Of a stretch of 64,000 nt of DNA, positions 57,680 to 64,000 are shown in pieces; the first letter of the stretch is position 1, and the number at the start of each line of letters is the position of its first letter. The notes beneath the pieces are model-generated. The model did no database searches, had not been told where the DNA came from, and was given only the letters and a program-made list of their open reading frames with translations. The stretch lies in assembly GCF_035978755.1 (NCBI RefSeq), contig NZ_CP108414.1, forward strand, positions 682,001-746,000, given 5' to 3'. The stretch is from Streptomyces sp. NBC_01298. Lineage in GTDB: Bacteria; Actinomycetota; Actinomycetes; Streptomycetales; Streptomycetaceae. Both the position numbers and the translations under genes were made by a program.

Positions 57680-59242
57680 ATGGACAACACGCCAAGCCCC
57701 CGCGCGGGGCGCAAGGAATGGACCGCCCTCGGGGTCCTGATGCTGCCCCTGCTCCTCGTCTCGATGGACGTCTCGGTCCTGTACTTCGCGATCCCCTACG
57801 TCAGCCGGGACCTGGAGCCCAGCGCGACGCAGCAGTTGTGGATCCTGGACATGTACGGCTTCGTCCTCGCCGGGCTCCTCGTCACGATGGGCGCCCTCGG
57901 TGACCGGATCGGCCGGCGCACGCTGGTGCTCGCGGGAGCGGCGGTTTTCGGAGCGGCCTCCGTCGCCGCCGCGTACGCGTCCTCGGCCGAACTGCTCATC
58001 GCCGTGCGCGCGCTGCTGGGGCTGGGCGGCGCCGCCCTGATGCCCTCGACCCTCGCCCTGATCCGCAATCTCTTCCACGACGCGGAACAGCGCGGCAGGG
58101 CGGTGACCCTGTGGACCGCCGTCATGACGACGGGCATCTCCCTGGGGCCCGTGGTCAGCGGTCTGCTGCTGGAACACTTCTGGTGGGGCGCGGTCTTCCT
58201 GATCAACCTGCCCGCGATGGTGCTGCTGCTCGCGCTGGTGCCGTTCCTGGTACCGGACTTCAAGTCGGCGAAGCGCGAGCCCTTCGACCTGCCGAGCGCC
58301 GGGCTGTCGCTCGGCGCGGTGCTCCTGGTCATCTACGGCATCAAGGAATGGGCCCGGCACGGGTACGAGCCCCTGCCCGCGCTCGCCATCGGCACGGGGC
58401 TGGTGCTCGGCCTCGTCTTCGTACGCCGCCAGCGGCACCTCGCGCATCCGGTGATCGACCTGGACCTGCTCGGGCGACGCGCCTTCGGAGGCCCGGTGTT
58501 CGCCAATCTCCTCGCGATGTTCGCCACGGTCGGGATGGCCGTCTTCCTGACCCAGTACCTGCAGTCCGTCCTCGGCCTGAGCCCGTTCGACGCCGCCCGG
58601 TGGAGCCTGGTGCCGGCCGCCGGAGTGGCCGTCGCGGCCCCGGTCGGAGCCGCCCTCGCTGGGCGCGTCGACCGGGCGTACGTCATGGGCGGCGGCTTCC
58701 TCCTCTCCGCGTGCGGCTTCCTCTGGCTGACCCAGGTGCGCGCGGACTCGGCGCTCTGGTTCAGCCTCGCGGGCGCCTCCCTGTACGTGGGCGGCCTCGT
58801 CGCCGCCATGACCCTCGCCAACGAACTCGCCCTCGGCGCGGCCCCGCCGGAGCGCGCCGGATCAGCCGCGGCCGTGCTGGAGTCGGGCCAGGAGCTCGGC
58901 GGAGCCCTGGGCATGGCGATCCTGGGGTCCATCGGGGCCGCGGTCTACAGCCGGGACATGGCGGCGGCGCTGCCGCCGGGCGTGCCGCGGGCCGAGGCCG
59001 TACGCGAAACGCTCGGCGGAGCGACGGCCGCCGCGGCCCAGCTGTCCTCGGGGCCCGCGGACGCCGTACTGACGGCCGCGCGCGAGGCCTTCACGCACGG
59101 GATGGGCTTCGCGGCCGTGGGCGCGGCCGTCGCCATGGCCGGCGCCGCCTTCTTCTCGTTCACCTGGCTGAGGGGTGTGGGCACGACGGGACGCCCGGCG
59201 CCCGCACCGGCCGCCCCGCGGTCCGCCACCCGCACCCCCTGA
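57680..59242 (+). CDS. MFS multidrug exporter, DHA2 (QacA-like) type
   Basis: A 520-residue membrane exporter with 14 predicted transmembrane helices. Motif A is LGDRIGRRTLVLAG; the D-x-S-V-L-Y-F-A-I-P early helix (VSMDVSVLYFAIPYV) and LQQLWILDMYGFVLAG-like TQQLWILDMYGF match the QacA/SmvA group, which pump cationic drugs using the proton gradient. It is divergent from a GntR-TetR regulator with shared operators. The final stop is nine bases from the stop of the convergent phosphotransferase gene. The drug spectrum is unknown. Confidence 0.9.
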   Translation: MDNTPSPRAGRKEWTALGVLMLPLLLVSMDVSVLYFAIPYVSRDLEPSATQQLWILDMYGFVLAGLLVTMGALGDRIGRRTLVLAGAAVFGAASVAAAYASSAELLIAVRALLGLGGAALMPSTLALIRNLFHDAEQRGRAVTLWTAVMTTGISLGPVVSGLLLEHFWWGAVFLINLPAMVLLLALVPFLVPDFKSAKREPFDLPSAGLSLGAVLLVIYGIKEWARHGYEPLPALAIGTGLVLGLVFVRRQRHLAHPVIDLDLLGRRAFGGPVFANLLAMFATVGMAVFLTQYLQSVLGLSPFDAARWSLVPAAGVAVAAPVGAALAGRVDRAYVMGGGFLLSACGFLWLTQVRADSALWFSLAGASLYVGGLVAAMTLANELALGAAPPERAGSAAAVLESGQELGGALGMAILGSIGAAVYSRDMAAALPPGVPRAEAVRETLGGATAAAAQLSSGPADAVLTAAREAFTHGMGFAAVGAAVAMAGAAFFSFTWLRGVGTTGRPAPAPAAPRSATRTP

Positions 59243-59251
59243 CGGCCTGCT

Positions 59252-60232
59252 TCAGCGGGCGTCGCGCCACCAGTAGCGGCCGACGATGAGCTCCTCCAGC
59301 GAGCGGAGCCGGTCCGCGGCCATGCGCGCGTGGACCTCGGGGCGTTCCAGTGCGACGCGGAGGTCGGCCGCGAGGTGGGTCGCTTCGCGGACCTCGCAGC
59401 CTGCCCGAAGGGTGTCCGGAGAGGTGTCCGTCGCACGGGCGACGACGTCGAGGACGCTCTCCATGTGCGGGCCGCTGAACCGGATCAGGAAGAACCAGTC
59501 GTCGAGCGGATCCCCGAGGCGGGCCCATTCGAAGTCCAGCAGGGCCGTCACGCTCCGGCCGTGCGCGAGCCAGTTGTCCCAGTGGCAGTCCGCGTGGACC
59601 GGGACGGCCGTACGGGCCTGCGGGGGCGCGTCCCGCGCGATCGCCCGCAGCCCGTCGAGCAGGCGGGGAGGTACGGCTTCGTGCCGGTCGCGCTCGGCGA
59701 GGCCCTCGATCTCGGCGAGGAACGCGGCCCGGCCGGTGAACCCTCCGTGATCGAGGGTTTCCCTCAGCGTCCGGTCGGCGTCGCCCTCGGGCACCCAGGC
59801 GTGGAGTCGGCCGAGCCGCTCGACCGCCTCCCCAGCCAACGCGCGCGCGGTCGCCGCGTCCACGCCGGGCATGCCCATGCCGGGAGCCGTTCCCGGCACG
59901 CGGGTGTAGCAGGCATAGCGGAGGTCGCCCGCCCCCAGCCGGTGGGTCCCGCTGTCGAGCAGCGGGGCCGTGAGTCCGGCGGGCAGGTGGGGCGCGAGCG
60001 CGATCTCCCGGTTCAGCCGCGTGTGGGAGGCCGCATCGATGACCTTCACGACCACGTCCGGGCCCACGTACACGTGGTGGGAGCCGCTCGCGGCGGTGGC
60101 CATGGGGCCGGGATCGCGCCCCAGGGCCGCCGCCGCGATCGCGCGGGCGGCGGCGTGCGCCGTGGCCGGGTCGGCCATAGGTTCGCGGGCGGTCAGCGGC
60201 CCCTCGGTCGCCGGAGGCACTTCGGTGGACAT
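59252..60232 (-). CDS. APH-family phosphotransferase
   Basis: A 326-residue aminoglycoside-phosphotransferase-fold kinase. The catalytic loop is VHADCHWDNWL (H-x-D-x4-N) near residue 222, and the Mg-binding Asp is in LLDFEWARLGDPLDDW near 240. It follows the mycothiol-dependent formaldehyde dehydrogenase by 71 bases in the same direction, hence probably co-transcribed. The start is uncertain: three GTG codons lie upstream in frame inside a GTGACC-ACCGAAGG-type repeat, each with its own AAGG. The substrate (aminoglycoside, sugar or other small molecule) is unknown. Confidence 0.82.
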   Translation of the reverse strand: MSTEVPPATEGPLTAREPMADPATAHAAARAIAAAALGRDPGPMATAASGSHHVYVGPDVVVKVIDAASHTRLNREIALAPHLPAGLTAPLLDSGTHRLGAGDLRYACYTRVPGTAPGMGMPGVDAATARALAGEAVERLGRLHAWVPEGDADRTLRETLDHGGFTGRAAFLAEIEGLAERDRHEAVPPRLLDGLRAIARDAPPQARTAVPVHADCHWDNWLAHGRSVTALLDFEWARLGDPLDDWFFLIRFSGPHMESVLDVVARATDTSPDTLRAGCEVREATHLAADLRVALERPEVHARMAADRLRSLEELIVGRYWWRDAR

Positions 60233-60291
60233 GGGGCCTTCGGTGGTGGTCACGGGGCCTTCGGTGGTCACGGATCCTTCGGCGGTCACGG
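60218..60291. repeat. Tandem repeat duplicating ribosome-binding-site and start codon
   Basis: On the minus strand three 18-21-base units read GTG-ACC-(ACC)-GCC/ACC-GAAGG-CCCC (or ATCC) and end at the next GTG or the ATG. Each unit holds a GAAGG four to five bases before the next start codon. So four tandem translation starts (60289, 60271, 60253, 60232) are in the same frame, giving N-termini differing by 6, 12 or 19 residues. Confidence 0.8.
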
Positions 60292-60303
60292 GTCCGTGGG
60301 TGC

Positions 60304-61389
60304 TCAGAACTCGACCACCGAGCGCAGTACCTCGCCGCGCTCCATGCGCGCGAAGGCCGCCTCGACATCGTCCAGTGCGATCCGCTCGGAGACGAACGCG
60401 TCGAGGTCGAGCCGGCCTTGCAGGTAGAGGTCGATGAGCAGCGGGAAGTCCCGCTCGGGCAGGCAGTCCCCGTACCAGGAGGACTTCAGGGCGCCGCCGC
60501 GGCCGAAGACGTCCAGGAGCGGGAGTTCGAGCTTCATCTCCGGCGTCGGGACGCCGACCAGCACCACCGTGCCGGCCAGGTCGCGTGCGTAGAACGCCTG
60601 CTTGTACGTCTCGGGGCGTCCGACGGCCTCGATGACCACGTCCGCGCCGTTGCCGCCGGTCAGCTCCTGGACGGCCTTGACCACGTCCTGCGTACCGGCG
60701 TTGACGGTGTGCGTGGCGCCGAGTCCGCGCGCCCACTCCAGCTTCCGGTCGTCGAGGTCCACGGCGATGATGCGGGAGGCTCCGGCCAGCTTGGCCCCCG
60801 CGACGGCCGCGTTGCCCACTCCCCCGCAGCCGATGACGGCCACGGAGTCGCCGCGGCCGACGTTGCCGGTGTTCAGGGCGGCGCCCAGGCCGGCCATCAC
60901 CCCGCAGCCGAGCAGCCCGGCGGCGGCCGGCGAGGCGGCCGGGTCCACCTTGGTGCACTGGCCGGCGGCGACCAGGGTCTTCTCCGCGAAGGCCCCGATG
61001 CCGAGGGCCGGGGAGAGCGGGGTGCCGTCCTCCAGGGTCATGGGCTGGGTGGCGTTGTGCGTGGCGAAGCAGTACCAGGGGCGGCCGCGCTTGCAGGCCC
61101 GGCAACTGCCGCACACCGCGCGCCAGTTGAGGACGACGAAGTCGCCGGGGGCGACGGAGGTGACGTCCGGGCCGACCGATTCGACGACCCCGGCGGCCTC
61201 GTGACCGAGCAGGAAGGGGTACTCGTCGTTGATCCCGCCCTCCCGGTAGTGCAGGTCGGTGTGGCAGACCCCGCAGGCCTGGACCCGGACGAGCGCCTCG
61301 CCGGGGCCCGGGTCGGGCACGAGGATCGTCGTGGTCTCCACCGGTGCGCCCTTGCTCCGGGCGATGACCCCTCGTACGCGATGCGTCAC
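60304..61389 (-). CDS. mscR: S-(hydroxymethyl)mycothiol dehydrogenase (mycothiol-dependent formaldehyde dehydrogenase)
   Basis: A 361-residue zinc alcohol dehydrogenase that oxidises the adduct of formaldehyde and mycothiol with NAD. Catalytic zinc ligands include C in [14 protein letters not shown] near 40, HE in [11 protein letters not shown] near 64; structural zinc Cys in [15 protein letters not shown] near 93-107. NAD-binding [25 protein letters not shown] follows near 195. The length and the [13 protein letters not shown] segment match MscR. GGGG is six bases before the GTG start. Actinobacteria use mycothiol in place of glutathione, so this gene supports the host assignment. The downstream phosphotransferase may share its transcript. 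Confidence 0.88.
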   Translation of the reverse strand: MTHRVRGVIARSKGAPVETTTILVPDPGPGEALVRVQACGVCHTDLHYREGGINDEYPFLLGHEAAGVVESVGPDVTSVAPGDFVVLNWRAVCGSCRACKRGRPWYCFATHNATQPMTLEDGTPLSPALGIGAFAEKTLVAAGQCTKVDPAASPAAAGLLGCGVMAGLGAALNTGNVGRGDSVAVIGCGGVGNAAVAGAKLAGASRIIAVDLDDRKLEWARGLGATHTVNAGTQDVVKAVQELTGGNGADVVIEAVGRPETYKQAFYARDLAGTVVLVGVPTPEMKLELPLLDVFGRGGALKSSWYGDCLPERDFPLLIDLYLQGRLDLDAFVSERIALDDVEAAFARMERGEVLRSVVEF

Positions 61390-61627
61390 GTGCTACCCCG
61401 ATCTCGATCACGGTCTTGTCTACGGTAAGTCGCCTGAAACCGGAGGTCCCGAGAGGTTCCGCCGGTCCGGCCAACGTACACGCGCTGTCCCGCCCGCGGG
61501 AGTTGCCCCGCGTCCCGGCGCGCTGCGCCGGCGCCGTGGCGGCGCCGTGCCGCGCGGTCCGGCGCGGTGCCGGGCAGGGCACCGAAAACCCGTGTGGGGC
61601 CGGCGCCGCCGCTGGTCTCATGCGCCC

Positions 61628-62596
61628 ATGGACAACCACCACCCGAAGGCCGATGCTCCGCCCCGCGACCCCTGGCTCGCGTACTTCGCCGATCGCGGGC
61701 ATACGGGTGTCCACCGGATCGGCGCCGGGTCCGAGGGCGTCGTCTACGGGCTGGGCGGGGGCCGGGCCGCCAAGGTCTGGAGCGGTAGGCCGCCGGCCGG
61801 TCTCGATCTCACCCGCCAGGTGTACGCGGACCTGGCGCGCCGCCGCCTGCCCTTCGCCACGCCGGAGATCTTCGACGTCGAGGACCACGAGGGCGTCCTG
61901 GTGACGTATGAGCGCGAGCTGCCCGGTGACCCGATGAGGGTGGACTCCGCACACGCGGACTACGAGCGGGAGCTGCCCGCCGGCCAGAGCGAGGCGCTGC
62001 TCGCGGTCCTTCGCGGCCTGGCCTCCGTTCCCGGCACCGAGGCCATGCGCCGGTTGACCGTCCAGGGTGACGACCGTCCGCTGTGGCGGGATCACGACTC
62101 CTTCCGCGAGGCGCTCGCGGCCTTGGTCCGGCGGGCCGCGGCCCGGCACGGCGGCGCCCTGGCCGCTTGCGTACCGGACTTCGAGGCGGGCGTGGAACGG
62201 ACCCGCGCGGCGCTGCTCTCGCTCCCCGACGCCCCGGTGACGGCGATCCACGGCGACCTCGTCCCGCCCAACATCCACACCGACGCGGCCGGCCGGCCCG
62301 TCGCCGTGCTCGACTTCGGCTTCTGCACCACCGCGGGCGACCCGGCCTTCGAGGCCGCCGTGACGGCTGCCGTCTGGGACATGTACGGGCCGCACGCCGA
62401 GGAACACGCCGCGGAACTCACCGGGCTGTTCGCCGAGGAGCTCGGGTACCCGCGGGCGACCCTCGCCACCTACCGGACGGCGTACGCCCTCACGACCTAC
62501 GACCTCTTCGGCCTGGACGAGGGCGACGGGCACTTCCGGTGGTGCGCGCAACAGCTGCGCCACAGCCCGGTGTTCAGGGGTACACGGTCGGCCTGA
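61628..62596 (+). CDS. APH-family phosphotransferase
   Basis: A 322-residue kinase-fold protein. The catalytic loop is IHGDLVPPNIHTD (H-G-D-x4-N) near residue 217, and the Mg-binding segment is VAVLDFGFCTTAGDPAF near 233. GAGSEGVVYGLGGGRAAKVW near 40 is the N-lobe nucleotide region, with Lys in AAKVW. It is unrelated in detail to the other phosphotransferase in this window. The start ATG lacks a good ribosome-binding site. It is divergent from the mycothiol dehydrogenase gene. Substrate unknown. Confidence 0.83.
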   Translation: MDNHHPKADAPPRDPWLAYFADRGHTGVHRIGAGSEGVVYGLGGGRAAKVWSGRPPAGLDLTRQVYADLARRRLPFATPEIFDVEDHEGVLVTYERELPGDPMRVDSAHADYERELPAGQSEALLAVLRGLASVPGTEAMRRLTVQGDDRPLWRDHDSFREALAALVRRAAARHGGALAACVPDFEAGVERTRAALLSLPDAPVTAIHGDLVPPNIHTDAAGRPVAVLDFGFCTTAGDPAFEAAVTAAVWDMYGPHAEEHAAELTGLFAEELGYPRATLATYRTAYALTTYDLFGLDEGDGHFRWCAQQLRHSPVFRGTRSA

Positions 62597-62624
62597 TCCC
62601 AGGGACCGTATCCGAGGGACCGCC

Positions 62625-63569
62625 TCAGACCCGCTGCCCGGACCCTGACAGTTCGGGCGGCAGCACGGCCCGCAGGGCCGCGTCGAAGGCGGCCACGGCG
62701 GGGTGGGCGGCGGCGCCGCTGCGGAAGGCCACGTTGGTGCGGCGCTCCATGACCAGGCGGGTGAGCGCGACGGCCGGATCCGCGTCCGCGGTGATCCCGA
62801 GCTGGGGCACCACGGCCACCCCCTGGCCGGCCGCGACCAGGGCGAGCACGGTGGCGAACTCGTCCACCTGGTGGCGGATCCTCGGCTCGAACCCGGCGTC
62901 CTCGCAGGCCCGTACCGTCATCGCGTGGCAGAGCGTGCCGGGTGTGGCGGTGATCCAGGGCGCGTCGGCATGCGTACGGAGCAACGCGCGCTGCCCCGGG
63001 CCCACGGGGCTCTCCCCCGCTCCGCCGGGCGCCGCCCGCTCCGGTGTCGCCAGGTACATCGCCTCCCGGTAGAGCGGCCGCGTGGCGAGCCCCGGCTCCT
63101 GTGGCGCGGGGACGAAGTCGTACGCGTGGATCAGGGCCACGTCCAGGTCCCCGGCGCGCAGCCCGTCCGCCACCGCCGCCGGGTCGGTCTCGAACACCAT
63201 CGGCTCCAGTCCAGGGTGCCGGCGGGCCAGCTCCGCCAGGGCGGCGGGGACCACGGCCCTGGTCGCGGTGGGGAAGGAGCCGATCCGCAGCGCTCCGGCC
63301 AGTCCGCCGCGGGCCTCCGCGAGCTCGGCGTCGGCCCGCTCCAGCAGCTCCAGCACCGCGTCGGCGTGCCGGACCAGGTTCTGACCGGCGGACGTGAGCC
63401 GGACCCGGCGGCCGGTGCGCTCCAGCAGGGGCAGACCGGCCTCGCGTTCGAGGACCGAGAGCTGCTGGGACACCGCCGAAGGGCTGAAGGAGAGGGCCTC
63501 GGCCACCGCGGCGATGGTCCCCCGGTGGGCGAGTTCGCGCAGGAGGCGCAGGCGTCGTACATCGAGCAT
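62625..63569 (-). CDS. LysR-family transcriptional regulator
   Basis: A 314-residue LysR-type regulator with an N-terminal winged HTH at 1-60 (RLRLLRELAHRGTIAAVAEALSFSPSAVSQQLSVLERE) and a type 2 periplasmic-binding-protein-like effector domain from about 90 (ALRIGSFPTATRAVVPAALAELARRHPGL). It is divergent from the DapA-family gene at the window end, with a T-N11-A dyad between them, so autoregulation and activation of that gene are likely. The inducer is probably a keto acid or sugar acid that the DapA-family lyase handles. Confidence 0.9.
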   Translation of the reverse strand: MLDVRRLRLLRELAHRGTIAAVAEALSFSPSAVSQQLSVLEREAGLPLLERTGRRVRLTSAGQNLVRHADAVLELLERADAELAEARGGLAGALRIGSFPTATRAVVPAALAELARRHPGLEPMVFETDPAAVADGLRAGDLDVALIHAYDFVPAPQEPGLATRPLYREAMYLATPERAAPGGAGESPVGPGQRALLRTHADAPWITATPGTLCHAMTVRACEDAGFEPRIRHQVDEFATVLALVAAGQGVAVVPQLGITADADPAVALTRLVMERRTNVAFRSGAAAHPAVAAFDAALRAVLPPELSGSGQRV

Positions 63570-63577
63570 CGGATCAG

Positions 63578-63594
63578 CTTACGGTTCTGGTAAG
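63578..63594. promoter_or_regulatory. LysR box (T-N11-A dyad)
   Basis: CTTAC-GGTTCTG-GTAAG has perfect 5-bp arms and reads T-N11-A, the classical LysR consensus. It starts nine bases before the LysR start codon and about 45 bases before the ATG of the divergent DapA-family gene. Confidence 0.6.
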
Positions 63595-63639
63595 AAACGC
63601 GAACTGGATTCGATGCTCGGGGACCGCCAGGCTCGACCC

Positions 63640-64000
63640 ATGACCACCACGTATGCGCCGCACGGGATCCACGTACCGCTGATCACCCCCTTCACCGCCG
63701 ACGGCGAGGTCGCGGCCGACGCCCTGGAGGCGCTCGCCCACGAGGTGCTCGACGCGGGAGCCACCGGGATCGTGGCCCTGGGCACCACGGGCGAGCCCGC
63801 CGCCCTCGACGAGGCCGAGCGCGACCTCGTCACCGACGTCTGTGCCCGGGTGTGCCGGGAGCGCGGGGCGACGCTGGTGGTGGGCGCCGGGGCGAGCGGG
63901 ACGCGGGCCGCCGAGGAGTCGCTCGGGCGGCTGAAGCGGTGGCCCGAGGTGCGGGCCGCGCTGGTGACCGTGCCCGCGTTCGTACGGCCGGCGGCCGCCG
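63640..64000 (+). CDS. DapA-family (dihydrodipicolinate synthase/N-acetylneuraminate lyase) protein, partial
   Basis: The first 120 residues of a class I aldolase-fold protein; the rest lies beyond the window. HGIHVPLITPFTADGEVAADALEALAHEVLDAGATGIVALGTTGEPAALDEAER is the DapA/NanA entry region, with GTTGE at residues 46-50 forming the pyruvate carboxylate loop. TLVVGAGASGTRAAEESL follows. The Schiff-base Lys and the Tyr of the family are expected after the break. The divergent LysR gene suggests an inducible lyase for a keto-sugar or aromatic acid instead of lysine synthesis, but this is inference. Confidence 0.82.
   Translation, partial: MTTTYAPHGIHVPLITPFTADGEVAADALEALAHEVLDAGATGIVALGTTGEPAALDEAERDLVTDVCARVCRERGATLVVGAGASGTRAAEESLGRLKRWPEVRAALVTVPAFVRPAAA

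Noticed and set aside
1..64000. Biosynthetic gene cluster, prophage, CRISPR array or insertion sequence
   Set aside because: No PKS, NRPS, terpene synthase, phage structural gene, transposase, or regularly spaced repeat array was seen on either strand.

Overview
The window is chromosomal DNA from a Streptomyces or very close relative. GC is very high throughout, with strong third-position GC bias, frequent GTG and TTG starts, and many 4-bp ATGA/GTGA stop-start overlaps. Marker genes are typical of the genus: a chaplin, two tyrosinase/caddie operons, S-(hydroxymethyl)mycothiol dehydrogenase, several two-component systems and many secreted hydrolases. I see no tRNA, rRNA, CRISPR array, insertion sequence or prophage. 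No stretch over 300 bases lacks a gene; the largest gaps (about 180-255 bases) hold divergent promoters, palindromes or terminators.

Layout. 1-3.5 kb: tail of a probable serpin, an aldo/keto reductase, and a 2-keto-3-deoxygluconate kinase/aldolase pair divergent from an IclR regulator. 3.5-7.8 kb: a membrane P-loop/TPR protein, an S66 LD-carboxypeptidase with a tandem repeat across its stop codon, and an alpha/beta hydrolase. 7.8-13.2 kb: an HTH/DUF4180 pair, a one-protein sigma-factor/zinc-anti-sigma/membrane/CAP fusion, and a helicase with helicase-associated repeats. 13.2-17.9 kb: glutamate decarboxylase, then a PepSY lipoprotein with an OmpR/kinase pair. 18-25 kb: the melC1-melC2 tyrosinase operon, a CitA/CitB-type system divergent from a DctA-type dicarboxylate carrier, and a secreted subtilase. 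25-30 kb: a FhuF-like iron-sulfur protein and an amino-sugar PTS module (SIS enzyme, EIIC, GntR regulator). 30-38 kb: hydrolases, an acetyltransferase, a three-gene operon (phosphoesterase, MFS, beta-propeller) and two esterases. 38-40.5 kb: a small secreted protein, a chaplin and a second tyrosinase/caddie operon. 40.6-45.3 kb: membrane proteins (a large hypothetical, YihY/BrkB, UPF0126) and a regulator/hydrolase divergent pair. 45.3-53.5 kb: an acyl-CoA operon (quinone oxidoreductase and two acyl-CoA dehydrogenases), a secreted propeller, a dienoyl-CoA-reductase-like SDR, TetR and an enoyl-CoA hydratase. 53.5-64 kb: PIG-L deacetylase, MBL hydrolase, S33 peptidase, a GntR/TetR fusion regulator with an MFS pump, two APH-like phosphotransferases, mycothiol-dependent formaldehyde dehydrogenase, and a LysR gene divergent from a DapA-family gene that runs off the end.

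The most unusual item is the protein at 8801-10465. It joins an ECF-type sigma factor to a C-x24-H-x3-C-x2-C zinc anti-sigma motif (as in RsrA), a transmembrane helix, a Pro/Ser linker and an extracellular CAP domain, so sensor, anti-sigma and sigma sit in one chain. Other leads are operator-like palindromes or direct repeats in many divergent promoters (KDG, PepSY, dctA, PTS, hydrolase, acyl-CoA, MFS, DapA), an 18-bp perfect palindrome before a membrane-protein gene, and short tandem repeats that duplicate a stop codon or ribosome-binding-site/start units.
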